Shown: piece after piece, positions 26,401 to 38,700 of the stretch | Position numbering within the stretch: position 1 is the stretch's first letter | Layout: each line of letters begins with the position of its first letter | NCBI RefSeq assembly: GCF_000002995.4 | Contig: NW_025062475.1 | Coordinates: 12,804,687-12,868,686, forward strand | DNA from: Brugia malayi | Taxonomy: Eukaryota > Nematoda > Chromadorea > Rhabditida > Onchocercidae | Direction of reading: 5' to 3' | DNA: 64,000 nucleotides | Notes under the pieces: generated by a model | What the model was told of the DNA's origin: nothing | The model's database searches: none | What the model saw: the letters and a program-made list of their open reading frames with translations, nothing else | Position numbers and translations under genes: made by a program

Positions 26401-29400
26401 ATTTTTTAGTCTGATATATAGGATAATAAAAATAATTTAAAAACAATAATTATAAAAAGACACATAATTATTTTTCAAATTTTAATTCAATATTAACTTA
26501 CGAAACGATATTTCCTTATAAATTGTAACTTTCAGCAAAAAATGCATTTATTCCAAGAATTTAGGAAAAACGATTATTTTAATTATCAATTGTCTCAACT
26601 TCTGGATATGGCAAACTTCTCAATACTTGAAATAATTTTTGAATATGCTAAAATAAATTTAAGATTGTTTAGGATGTTTAAAGAATTCAATTCAGTGAAA
26701 TGATTTCAAATGATCATCAACATCAATCTCAACCATATTAATTCATGCATTTGCTAATGAATTATTTAGATTGTAAGAAAACATGAATGGAAGGGATAAG
26801 AATTTTTCACGATTAACATCAATTAAAAGTAACCTTAGGCAAGTAGTAAATAAAAAATTGTTTATATACGAACGGTGCTGAATGATGAACAAATAATTAA
26901 AATGTGAATTATGAAGAAAACTATTAACTGCACCTTAGCTTAGTCATACATTCAAATCAATTCATTCGAACCATATTCTAAAGTGTCAAAATAAATTAAC
27001 AATCTCGTCCTTTCCCATTTAATGTATGAATAATAGTAATATTTAGAAAGTCATCAAAAAATATGCAAATGAATTACATAGTGAATTTATTAAATTTCAA
27101 TGCAGAATTTTTTGAGAAACAAGTTTTCATTTATTGATTTATACCTTTTTTTCTTCTCAAGTAGTTTTATTAGTTAACAGAAAAAAAAATACTGATAATA
27201 TGATAGTATGATTAGTTAGATCAAATAACTGTTATAAATTTATAAAAAGTCATTTTGATAAATTTAACAGAAGTTTTGCTTATGCTTGGATAAACTTAAT
27301 TTGTTTTTTAGTTTTTTTTCATTTTTTCTTTCTTTAATACTTCTGATAGTTTTCCCGAATTTAAAAATTATAAAAATTTTAGCTAGATTGATATAATTCG
27401 TATTTACAATTGATATAATTCGTTCATTTATCACTATAATCAGGATCAATACTCATATGAATTACTAATGAAAATTTTATCAATGAATCTTTTATATGAA
27501 TAGTACAGTATTTTTTTTTTTCTACAGATTTCAAAATTTCAAAAAAATAACTTCACCTATGGTATAAATCATGTTTGCCACAATTAGCTAAATTATTACC
27601 TTTTTCGGTTTGTCCCAAACGTCCAGCTCGACCAATCATTTGCATATATGTCAAACCATTAAGAGCTACGGGTCCGCACAATTGTGTTTTGATAATTACT
27701 CGATGAGCTGGCAAATTTATTCCGGAACTGAGAGTTGAAGTGGCGCATACTATACGTAATGACTGATCACAGAAAGCATTCTCAATACTTTCACGTTCTT
27801 CTACGGTTAAACCTAAAATATTTCACTATTTTTTTCTTTTATTTTTTTCACTTCACTTTACGTGTCAATCATTTATCCTTTCAAATTGCTAGAATATTAG
27901 CTATAAAAGTGATATCTTGAAGTCTTGTTGCCAGTAAATTTACTGTTTACTTTAATCTTTTACTTACTATTTCTTATGATTGTGTTGTTAGATTCTATGT
28001 GGAAAATTATTGCCAATTTCATCAATCAAAAGAGATTATCATTCATTTCTCAATTGGCATAAATTGCTCTTTTGAAAATTTTAACATATTTCGGATTTCA
28101 ATAGCTAGAGAAAAGAATGTGTACTAATTTGCTTCCTATCCACGAATATATTTTTGAAAAGGATAGATAATTTTATTTTGAATGATAAATGGAGGATATC
28201 GGCAATATAAGTAGAAATGGTGAGAGATAGGCATTTTAGGAAGAAGGTCATCAAAGAGAAATAGATGAGAAGATTAGGTAAAGAAAATCATATTGGAATA
28301 AAAGGAATGAATGTTGATAACTTGAGAAATGATTCAGGAACATAAATGAGGCAATTGGAATAAAATTAGGTAAACAAGTAAATAAGTAAATAAGTGTTAC
28401 GTAAATAAATGAATTCATAAATAACAAAGCGTCAATGCGCTAATAATAATGACAATGCGCTCTCATCTTTATTCAATGAATGGTACTTAATCAATGCTCT
28501 CAAAAAGCAAACCGTTTCCTCAATTGTTATAAGATGACATTATCAATAATTGGTATACCGGACACATACATTTATATAATAAGCACAGAGATAAGTGTGT
28601 ATATATGTGTGAGAATGTACTGTTAAAATTATAAACTATTCTCTTCCATTTATTTATTTTTTTATTAAAGATGAAATAATTTTTCGAGTAAATTTGGAAC
28701 AATTTAAAATTTTATAAATATTCCCAAAATCTAAATATAGCATTTCTATTTCGAGGTGTAAAAAATAACTAAGAGTTATACCAATTATCGGCAATGTTAT
28801 CAGAGTGCAATAAACAATAGTAAACAACTGAAAAAAGAACTAAAAATAAAAATGAAGTTAGGGAGGAAAATTTTTGAAGAAAAAAGACTGTGCCCTTTTA
28901 ATGTTCAAATTAATAGATTTAAAAGAGTTGATTATTAGCAATGACTAAATTTGCAAACTTCGAAAATTATGAACTTTAATAAATTATTCACTGGACTTAA
29001 CTTTAATAAATTATTATAAGGTACTTCCACATTTCGATATTGATTCAAAATTCTGAATATGATCAAGAGAGGAAGAAGAGATGTAAGTAAATTGCATTCT
29101 CATTTAACAATGAAGATTGAAAAAAAAGTGTGCTAAAAGTAGAAAAATTTTTTCTAACAAAACTAACCAGCATGATGAAATGCAATTCCATGTGGTAGTG
29201 TTTCTCGTAAAATATCATCTACAAATTGTATTTCATGATGAAATGCGTGTTTAACTGTTTTCAATGATTGTATATTAAAAGGTGAAATAAGATTTTCACT
29301 ATTGCTCGATTTAAAATATTTTTCAAAATGCTGCGATATAGCTAGGGCAAGCTTTTCTGTTTCTGCTTTTGAGCTACAAAATACCAATACCGATTCGCCT

Positions 29401-31332
29401 TTCATAACAGATTCCGTACATAAGCTGAAATAATATCGCGTTTATTTCTTATTTTTTTTTTTTTTTTCATTACCAAATAATTCCAAGAACATTCGTGAGC
29501 TTTTCGGAAGCAAGAAGTACTCGTCACTTCTAGAATTACATATAGCTACAATTTAATTTCTCACATCTCATAACAAAGATTATGAGAATCTAAAATGTTC
29601 GATGGTGCCATTAGGTTTAAAAGTCATTAATAACAAAATCCTGTTTAATTTGTTTTATTCATTGAAAGTATAGTGTGATATTCAGAACTAAATATGAAAA
29701 TCAAATCAGACTGTAACAGATTTTAGAAAATTTATTACATTTTAGTCCAAACTGAGAGGTTTACTTCTGTTGTAAAACAAAATTTTTGAAATGTTTTGAA
29801 ATTTGAAAAAAAATTCATCAAAAATCATACTGAATAATTCCATATTCGATATCGTTTGAAACAACAAATTCATTTGATACCGTTCGAATATGCTGCAATG
29901 TATTTACATCTCGTAGCTCATTATCACACATTATCATTTCATGCAACTGTACTGGACGAAATTGCGTTTCATACTTTTCTGCATTTAGCCAATCAGCCAG
30001 TTCATCCAAATTTGGTAATGTAGCGCTTAAGCTGATAATTTGAATTTGATGACTATAAAAATTAACATTTAAATTCATAGCTTAAGGAACAAATGAAGAT
30101 TTGGTCTACAAAAGAAAAAAAGAAATTAATTTTTAGAAAGTGTGATCCTCAAAAAAGTGTTTTTGGGAATTCAAAAAGTTAATTTAGAAAAATGTCGTAG
30201 AAATTGTGCTAATAAGTCCGTCTAATAAGTTATTATAAAGAAAAATTCTCGGTAATGTATACATTTAAGCATTCTTACTTTAAATACCGAGAAATGTACA
30301 ATGCTTTCCCAATAATTTGCTCCACCAATGGTCCACGATTTCCATCAAATAATATATGAAATTCATCGATTACCAATACACCTAACAAAAGATAAATGAT
30401 AATTTTTCAATAATAGTAGAATAGATTGTTTGCGTGCTATCGAGTCATGATTTTCTAATTAAGTATAAAAATGCATACGTTTCAACGTATTTTTTGCTAA
30501 TAAATCACGCATATATATATAAAGACGCATTTTGTATTTCAATACTAGAATACACAAACGCATTGATAAACATCTTTATGCAATAAATATACATACTGAA
30601 TGTAATATATTTCGTCAATAAAATATATGTATGAAATGATTTCATCGATGTACAATTATTTGATTTTGAAGGAAAAAAAAAGCAATAAATTTAACCTATA
30701 TCAAATATACTTTTGTCAGCAATCATACGATTTAAAAGTGAATTAGCTTTTTCGATTGTACAAACTGATGCATCCCAAGCTTGAAATGGTGATGAATGTG
30801 AGCCGATGAATGCGCTGACACGAAGATCAACTTTTCGCCATATTTTCTAAAAATTATTGGAAATTTTGCAACTTTTCAAAAATTCTAAATTCTCAAAAAG
30901 CATTAAAAACTCAGCTGATATGAAAATATTAGCTGAATTTAATACTATTGTAAATAGAGAGATTAGCTAGAAATGGAAAAATGCTTTTAAAAAAAATCGT
31001 TTTATTGAAATAATCTTTACAGGTTAAAGATTCACAGTTTAAAATTAAAATTAGACCTGCAAACAAAGAAATTTTTCCTTGGCGACAGATATATATGGAA
31101 AGACGAAAATTGCCTTGCAACGTAATTGTCGGACAGTATTTAGGGCAATTAGTTCGGCAACAACCGTTTTGCCGGAACTTGTTGGAGCGGAAAATATTAA
31201 ATTTCCATATTGTGGAGCATGCAATGATCGATTATTTAAAACATCCAGTTGCCAGGAAAGCAAAGCCTGAATACCATGCTCAATATATCCGACAGCAATT
31301 TCATTCGGTACCCATGACGGATAATCTGGCAT
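7007..31332 (-). CDS. polq-1: DNA polymerase theta (helicase-polymerase fusion)
   Basis: Performs microhomology-mediated (theta) end joining of double-strand breaks. There are 26 exons: 31332-31057, 30846-30696, 30381-30279, 30052-29831, 29424-29168, 27812-27600, 19900-19779, 19492-19351, 19132-18996, 18704-18525, 18167-18032, 16271-16028, 14421-14305, 13076-12899, 12460-11463, 11322-11177, 11040-10814, 10507-10262, 10113-10024, 9817-9668, 9487-9313, 9007-8826, 8654-8543, 8199-8039, 7529-7472, 7200-7007. These sum to 5217 nt (1738 aa; human 2590). The N-terminal SF2 helicase has APTSSGKT (49-56), DEFH (148-151) and QMIGRAGR (394-401). A Ser/Thr/Asn-rich linker lies in the 998-nt exon. The C-terminal family A polymerase has TGR, motif A DYRQLEMR (D1511), motif [15 protein letters not shown] (Y1567) and motif C QLHDEV (D1686). 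The start was chosen 17 bases after a TTTTTAG acceptor (31351-31350). Intron 6 holds ceh-10. Exon 22 uses a weak AAAG acceptor. Confidence 0.95.
10523..10567. repeat. (TA)n microsatellite beside a splice acceptor
   Basis: About 22 TA dinucleotides in polymerase theta intron 17, about 13 bases from the acceptor of exon 18 (10507). On the transcribed strand it also reads as TA repeats, immediately upstream of the TTTCAG. Confidence 0.95.
14306..16027. other. Polymerase theta exon 13 and intron 12
   Basis: Exon 13 lies at 14421-14305; the remainder is a 1.6-kb intron. The only structure noted is an A-rich stretch at 14870-14930 with AAAC and AAAG interruptions. No nested gene was recognised. 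Confidence 0.6.
16272..18031. other. Polymerase theta intron 11, no nested gene seen
   Basis: 1.76 kb of AT-rich intron between exons 18167-18032 and 16271-16028, bounded by CCT|GTAAAT and TTTACAG. It contains a GATA/GA-rich microsatellite at about 17364-17414. The minus ORF at 17459-17641 has no recognisable content. Confidence 0.6.
17364..17414. repeat. (GATA)/(GA)n microsatellite
   Basis: Begins with GAGATA and GATA repeats and continues as an uninterrupted GA run, inside polymerase theta intron 11. Confidence 0.9.
20585..20630. repeat. Two-copy 24-bp tandem duplication
   Basis: ATTATATGATAGATATTGG occurs at 20585 and again at 20609, period 24. It sits in an ATT/GTT-rich stretch (20540-20770) upstream of ceh-10 and inside polymerase theta intron 6. 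Confidence 0.9.
21026..21130 (+). promoter_or_regulatory. Candidate ceh-10 promoter: inverted CCAAT, TATA box, GC-rich element, TAATTA
   Basis: ATTGG (inverted CCAAT) abuts CTATAAAAG, a good TATA box at 21036-21044, about 240 bases upstream of the ceh-10 ATG. It is followed by a GC-rich block (TTCCGCTCCGCCCTTT near 21070-21087), unusual for this AT-rich intron, and by a TAATTA homeodomain core near 21111-21117. A shadow ORF crosses the region on the minus strand. Promoter function is inferred from motif order and position only. Confidence 0.45.
21285..24537 (+). CDS. ceh-10: Paired-like homeobox transcription factor, VSX/CHX10 class (CEH-10)
   Basis: Nuclear DNA-binding regulator; C. elegans ceh-10 specifies AIY and other neurons. 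Exons: 21285-21675, 22033-22208, 23123-23197, 23413-23590, 24311-24537 (1047 nt, 348 aa). The N-terminus has a Gly-rich run and an EH1/octapeptide-like motif FGIHSLLGL (65-73), the Groucho-binding type seen in VSX proteins. The homeodomain is at about 169-228, starting [20 protein letters not shown] and including [15 protein letters not shown] with Gln at position 50. The CVC domain follows, with [19 protein letters not shown] and [15 protein letters not shown]. The tail is Asn-rich. Introns split the homeodomain twice, including before VWFQNRR as in paired-class genes. The upstream in-frame ATG at 21231 is possible, but an ATTCAAG acceptor between the two ATGs favours 21285. The whole gene lies antisense inside polymerase theta intron 6 (27599-19901). 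Confidence 0.96.
24538..27599. other. 3' flank of ceh-10 within polymerase theta intron 6
   Basis: About 3 kb of AT-rich DNA without a recognised gene. The first AATAAA seen after the ceh-10 stop is at 24967-24972, which would give a 3' UTR of about 430 bases. ORFs at 26045-26311 and 27264-27449 are low-complexity. The left border is ceh-10 and the right border is the donor of polymerase theta exon 6. Confidence 0.55.
27813..29167. other. Polymerase theta intron 5
   Basis: 1.36-kb intron between the exon ending FHHAG and the exon beginning LTVEERES. No nested gene or array was seen. Confidence 0.6.
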
Positions 31333-31349
31333 TCGATTATTTATTAACC

Positions 31350-32718
31350 CTAAAAACAAAAACAAAAAAAAATAAAACTCATGTTATAGTATAATTCGAT
31401 TTTACTAAAACATACTTTTGGAAAATATATGAAGCAATAATGTTAAGTAAAAAACCATATGTAGAGCTGAATACAACTAACAGATCATGTATGACACATT
31501 GTCAACAACGTTTAATTATATGACGGACGAAAGATTTAACAAAAGATTACAGTTACAACATTCTTTTAACACATATCATGTTAATTTGCAACATTAGAAA
31601 ATTTCTGATATCATTACTGCAACTGATAAAACTTACTACATATTTAATTAAGCTATTATTTTATACATATAAAAAAAAAAAAGAAAAGTCCTACATGTCG
31701 CTGAAAATTCTACGAAGATTCATGTAAGACAACTAAACATATGGCACATGAAAAAAAGATATTTGTGAACCCAAGTAACAGATTAGAAAATTGCATACAG
31801 AAATTGATCGAAAGTTCCCTGAATTTAGCTTAAAGAAATTTAGAATTTACCTAAACGATTCTTATTGTTTATGATCTATATTCTCAAGTAATTGCCATTC
31901 ATGCTTAAACAAGTTTTAAAATGTCAATTAATTATTATTGTTATTATTATTGGTAGCCAATATGAGATAAAGCAAAGGAGAAAACGATGTTGAACATAAC
32001 AATCGATGCAAAGTTCAATATTTTATTACAAACAAAAAACGTACACATTCTTGGTAATACATCGGTTTGTTTGTCAACAGAAACTTCTAGTAACCATTTT
32101 GAATTGACTAATATGACATTAATGAATTTATATTTCAATATATAAGAACTGGTAACATGTATCTAGCATAAAATATTAATTCTTTACAATTTCATTTCAA
32201 AGTGAAGAAAAAGGTTATTATATAAAGCTCTCAATACGAAAAGGAAGGTTGAGAAAAAGTTATCAACCTTTTAAAGAACAAAATATGTGAAAATATTACT
32301 AGATTTAAACATTTAACTTGTTCGAAAAAGGTGCCGAAAAACCGCAAAGTGTCATACGGAAAAGTCTTACTAGACTTAGAAACTTAGCTTGTCACAGTGT
32401 GTCACCAAATCAACATAAGAACCTGTTTTAAATTAGTAAAAATGTTCGTATGCTCTTCATATATACAGAGAATTAGATAAATTTGTCGTAAAGAAAAAAC
32501 ACCATTTTAGAAAAAGAAACAAATTAATCATAAATATTTTCATGCAAATGATTTTGGTCACCGATTATTGAATTAGTTATGAGAGAATTCACAAAAAAAT
32601 GATTTGGCATTTTAATACAAATAATGGGTACGTGTTTCTCTTTGTTTCATTCATAGGAATAACTTGACATACAATAACTCATGAACCAAATTAATATACA
32701 ATAGTCATGAATTCAAAA
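31350..32718. other. Intergenic region between KIF4 and polymerase theta (same strand)
   Basis: 1.37 kb with no recognised gene. The KIF4 stop is at the right and the polymerase theta trans-splice acceptor (TTTTTAG at 31356-31350) at the left. Both genes read leftward, so a shared transcript is conceivable, but the spacing is longer than in typical nematode operons. Confidence 0.5.
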
Positions 32719-35700
32719 CTACAATTCATTAAAAAGATCACGCGTTATAACTGATCGGTGATCTAATCCTGGGCATTGTTCAACCGTATACGTTGCGTTC
32801 GGATTGAAATCAGATTCCTAAGAGACAGTTTATTATTTCTATGAGATAAGCAAATTTGAAAACTAATATCTGATTTCAAGATCTAGTCAAAGAAACTTAT
32901 ATGAAAATATGAGAAAATCCAAAAGTAACCGTGCTGCAGCTTGGAATAGGCTCGTTTTTCGGTTCCTGATCCATATCAATCTTTTTCAGAGGAGCCTCAT
33001 TTAAAACGAAGGTATCACGACGTCCAGGTACATTAGCTAAACTGAAATTTTTGATAATTGTTAACAAAAATCACTAACTGTTAACATCTAATTAATATCT
33101 GGCTGTATAACGCTTTTTCAGAATTATGAGAACTAATGTTTATGCAATAAGACAGTTATGCTAATAGATACACTCAAATTATAAGGAGTTCAGCAATTAT
33201 GAGCTTGACAACACCAATTCTTACCAGATCACGAAATAATGTACTGTCGATGATTAATAACCCTCATAAAGATATGAATCAAGTTTTAAAACTATTTCAA
33301 TACACTACAAACAAATTAATTTTTCATTTAAATTCAAATTTTTGTTTATCTAAAATAAAATTTTAACAAAATAATTATAATGTTTATGAAGTAAAGTGAC
33401 CTGGATTGACGTTTACGGGTTATTTTTTGTGGAGTAGGATGATACGAAAGATCGCTGTCAGCAGTGGACATATCCTCTCCTTTTTCATCCGAAAAAATCG
33501 AGTCCAGATCCATAGCCTTCAAAAGTATCAGACAATAGTAAATAATTTATAGTTATTTCAAATCAGATATATAAAAAGAATATACTTACAACTCCAAGGC
33601 GTTCTACTGGCTTTCGATTTTCTCTTATTTGATAAGTCTTTGACAAATCTTCTCCATTTCCACTTTCTTCCATAATCTACAAATATTCCTATTAATTAAG
33701 TTTTCTGCAGTATACAACTGGTTATGCTTTAATTATAGCAATTACGTACCAATAAATCATTCTTATTCACTTATGAAATAAATTAGGTAAGAACGACTCA
33801 AAATTTACACTTAATTTAAAATTGAATCTTAATAAATAAAAACCCAATTTGTAAAGAAAAATCTTAAAATAAATATAATAATAATAATAATAAAACTTAC
33901 ACTTTCTGACAGAGATCGGCCATGCACCATACCATCTGTTACTCCAGTCTTACGACGCAGTCGACCATGGTAGACTCGTGCGCGTGATTTCTAATTTTCC
34001 CAAGATCAAAATTATTTCTAAGGATTTTTGGTATTCAATCACCATAAAAATGACATGATTTATATATCTCTGTTCCTATGAAAAAAGAAAAATTCATTCT
34101 TGATAACACAAACCTCTAAATCACGTTGTTTTTGTTCGAATGCTTGTTGGAGACTGGTGAAATTATTAGCAGCTTCCTTTACCAAATTCAAATTCCTGAT
34201 CACGTTGTCAGGTAAATCAAAGTGTCCCTCGACCATTTCATTCCAAATATTTATCATATCGTGTTCCTTCAGTTAAAATAGATCTTCAAATAAAATTCCA
34301 AATTTTCAAATAAAATTCTAAGTCTGAAAAATAAATATACCTGCTTAGCATAGCACAATTCAGCTTCTGCTAAGGTTCGTCGTAACACTCCCACTTCAGC
34401 TTTGGAATCATTCAACTCCGTCCGCATAACATCTAACTTCTTCTCATAAAAATTTTTCATTTCATCCATATCTCGTCTCAGTTCTTCAATGAGCGAATCT
34501 TTTTCCAAACAAGAACGCCTTTCGTTTACAGTCTACAAATATTTATTTTTAATTTTAGTTTCATGCCTTCCAAGAACTAAAATTTAGTAAAAAATTCAAT
34601 CACCGCATCGAACAGACGATCTAATCCTGCCTTTGCCTCTGTAAGATTTCGCAGAGCACTCCACAGTCGATCACGATGTTCATCCGAGTAAGCTTTTGTG
34701 CATTTCTTCTGAATATCACTAAGTTCACTACCTCGTAACTGAATTTCTCTATCTAAATTCTTTAGCTGCTCTTCAATTGCCTGCCTTTCATCTTCAACTT
34801 CCATATCGAATCCAGTACGACGCTAAAATATAGGAAAATCTTCAAAGTGATTTAATAGGTGACAATGAAACAAAAAATACTTCGGCATTTATTCTAACAC
34901 TGGCTGTATATCAAAGTATCAGAAAAAAAAAATTATTCAAAACTAAAATATTATTTGCGACAAACCTTGACTGGTGGTTCCTTCAATAATTTCTCCTGCC
35001 TTTTCATTAATTTCTGTTGCTGAAGAGAGAGAACTTTTCGCTGTTCGATTAAGATTTGACAATGAATTTCAGCTTCAGCTGCAGAATAAGCTACAGCCAA
35101 TTCATCATTTAAAGCCGACTAAAAAAAAGAGCGTGTTTAATCTAGTATGAACTAAATCTGACTTCATGTTTCCACAAATCCAATTCAGGAAAAATTCAAA
35201 GCTAATATCAGTCATTGAATGTTTTCAATTTAATTTTCAAATACACATAAATTTAGCCCATTTAAGCGTTTAAAAAATGCCCAAAATTTGCAGAACTACC
35301 CACAATAAATTGTCCATCACAACATGTTTTTGCTCGAGTAGTGCTTTTAGTAAGTTGCATTTGCAAACGTCGGTTGCAAGCATTTGCCTCTTCGTATTTT
35401 CGTCGATATACAGCTAATTGTAGATTTTTTGCATGCTGTTCTCGAGCCATTTCCATTTCACGTTTACGTACCTTAATGAAAGAGACACGATAAAATTAAT
35501 GGAATCAGTTGAAGTTTATAAAATTAATTGAATTAATTAAAGTTTCTGAAAGTCACATACAAAGAATATATATAGACGGAATCACTTTATCCATGATTCC
35601 TTACAAAGTTTTTTTTTGCCTTTTTATTAAAAATTGAACTACGAACTTGATTTTTCAGCTGTGCCATATTTCGATCCGCCATCATTTTCCACTTCCGAAA

Positions 35701-38700
35701 CCTTACTTCTCCTTCCCTCATTTGCTTAGACATTTTGACCCTCAATTTCTTTAATTCCTGTAAATAATATGCTTAAGAGTATTTTAGAAAATGACCTGGA
35801 GCTTCATAATTATAATTAAATATTAGGAAAGATAACAAGATATACGCTAGTATAAAAACGTAAATTTTAGCAAGAAAAAAAAAAATACAGTAATGGAATA
35901 AAAACACTGCAACATGAAAAATATAAAATTATGACGACAACAAAGAAATGTCATCTAGATGTCTGTTCACAGATACTAATAAATTTTGCCAACCACTATT
36001 AACGGAAATTATGAATTTCTGAAATAAATTTTAAAGAAATAAAACGTACGCCAAGTTCTATACTCAACTTCTTCGACTGTTCTTGCAAACGAATGTTCTC
36101 TTTTTCCAGCTTCTGGATTTCTCCTACCCGTCTCTTGCTCACTGCCAGTTCTTTCTCGAGTTCTTGAAGTCGTTTCCGTCGTTCTTCGCTTAGTCTTACA
36201 AAAAATGCAAATTTATTATTTCAAAACATCATATATTTCTTCGAACCTATCTGCTCATGACCAATAAACAGCAATTTTGGACATAACCCATACTTACTTA
36301 TGATGGATACTGGATCCTTTGAGCTTGCTCAACAATTCCTGCTTTTCCTTCTCCAAAACAATCAGTTTCGCTTGCAATTGTTCCATTTCAGCGGCATAGG
36401 TATCACGCATCTTAACGATTTCTGTTTGAGAAGCGACGGTTGCTTCAAACGCCAGCTCCTAAAATTCATTAAATACAGTTCAAATTAATTAGTGTAAGCC
36501 ACCAGCGTATATTGAATTAAATAACAAACTTTTTGCTTGATTTCTTCCAAAATATCCCGCATGTCCTTATTAAGTGCTATTTGCTTTTCAGTAAAACGAT
36601 TTACAAATGCTTGGTCGGATGTTTCATCATCTGCATCATCTTCGCCAATCTAAAAAACGAATTTAAAACTATTGGTCCTGTATTATAACAATAGGTAATA
36701 GAATCACTTATGTCTATAAATATAACCTAAAATATAAAATATCTTTTTTTATAACTGCACTGGCAACGACAGGTCATCTCGGCTTTCCTAGAAAAGATAA
36801 ATTTTTTGTTAAACCATTTTTTCACTTTATCCTCAGATTACTTCATAACTTCACTAAGTTATTAATAAAATAATTTACATCGAACACATCTTTGTCTTTT
36901 TCCTCTTCGACAGGGCCTCGCAAATTGATAGCAATGTCTAAAATCTTCATCGCTTCATCAAATTCCTTATTTTCGCTTTTCTTTCTGGAAACTTGAAAAA
37001 TTAATATGAGAGTGAGTTTTTCTTAAAACTAATCAAACTCAAACAAAAATTTACTTGATTTCCCTCATATGATCTCTCAATTGCTCAACGATCTGTTGTG
37101 AAGCAAGTAACTGCTCCACCAATTTCGAATTCTCTACCATCGCTTCCGCGAACCGTACATTACGACGATTGTAATCTTCCTGGTTCTCTAAATTTTGCTT
37201 TTCTAACTCGACACATCTTTTGCAGTCGTTCGTTATCTCACTGCTAAACAAAATTATTATGAAAAAACATCAACAGTCAAAGTCATTGATACAAGAATTT
37301 CCCCTTAATGCATCATATTTCGAATGGAACTAATTGATTCAATAGCAATTATTCAAAAAACACAAAGAGAGGATAATGAAAGGAACTTTTTTATTACTAA
37401 AATTCAAAATCAAAAAAAAAAAAAAAAAAAATTTCTGGACTAGTAGCAAGAATCTTACATTGTTTGGTTATCTTCCAACTTTACCAAATTCTGCCCAGCA
37501 CGAAGCATTGCTAGTTCATGTTTCACACTTGCCAACTCATCTCTCAAACCTTGGATTAGAGCCATATTTGGATCGGCATTCACAGTGGGCTTGTTCTTGA
37601 TACGCTTCGCTCGATCTGCATATCGTAGTGTTGACAGAGTTTCGTCCGCATTCGTATCAGCTGGTGAAATACATGCTATCATCACTGTATAGCTATTCCC
37701 TCCAAGTGAATCTGTAAATCAAATTTACTCTACAATGCAATCATCATTTTCTAACAACAATGTTCATAAATGATAATTAGAGAAAAAAAGGTATTATAAT
37801 ATACAATTAACTTTGCATCTTAGAATTTGCACAATCAATTATTGATTGATATATCATCCACTTGACCACTCAATTCACAAGTGAATTTCGAAAGCAGTAA
37901 CAAGAATATTGTACTAAACCTTGAAGAAGACGTGTAATTTTCGTAACTCGATACGGAATATGGCGTCCCGTAGCATTCTGATCGGTCAAAGATGCAATTA
38001 CATTACCCAATGCTAGTAAACCTTCGTTGATCTTAATACCTTCTCGCATTCTTTCGCCCTCAGCTTGAGTCTTTTTCAAACGCTCAGAACCAGCCAAATC
38101 CACAAGATGAAGTTTCGCTTTGAATAAGGTGCTGAAATTGTTGTTTAAATTATATGATTAATATATTCAACTTATATAAATAATACAAGTAACTTTAATA
38201 TCGAGTAGGAGCTTGAACCTTTCCGCTGATTCATTTCCTTCGATGCACAATGTGAAAATGGCATGCGAGCGTGATGACTTGTCGTTCATAGCAGTTTCCC
38301 CTCTACTTCGAAGCTGACAACCTTTTTGCAAGAGTTTCATGGCATCTTCAAGACAGGATACTGGATGTACCGATAATCCTTGCACCTAAAAAATTGAACC
38401 TTTTGAACTAAGAGTAACTATGTTGAGTAGAAACCTACATTTTATAGAAAAATATGTTAAGATTTCAAAATATATCTAACAAATTTAATGCATACAAAAA
38501 CGGCTCCTTTTGATTCGCGAATTTGCAAGCATTCCCGACTAATGCAAAGTAAATCGATGACTTTTTCCTCATATATCTCAAGCATTGATGCTGTCACTCG
38601 ATGCCTCTCTGATGTTCCAATTTCCTTGAAGATGCCATCCACTAATCGTGAAATAATTCCACGTCCCTCACTTGATGCGGTTACCTAAAAATAAATTTTT

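Noticed and set aside
31079..31394. Two plus-strand ORFs of 63 and 99 aa
   Set aside because: Antisense shadows of polymerase theta exon 1, whose minus-strand reading contains the helicase P-loop.
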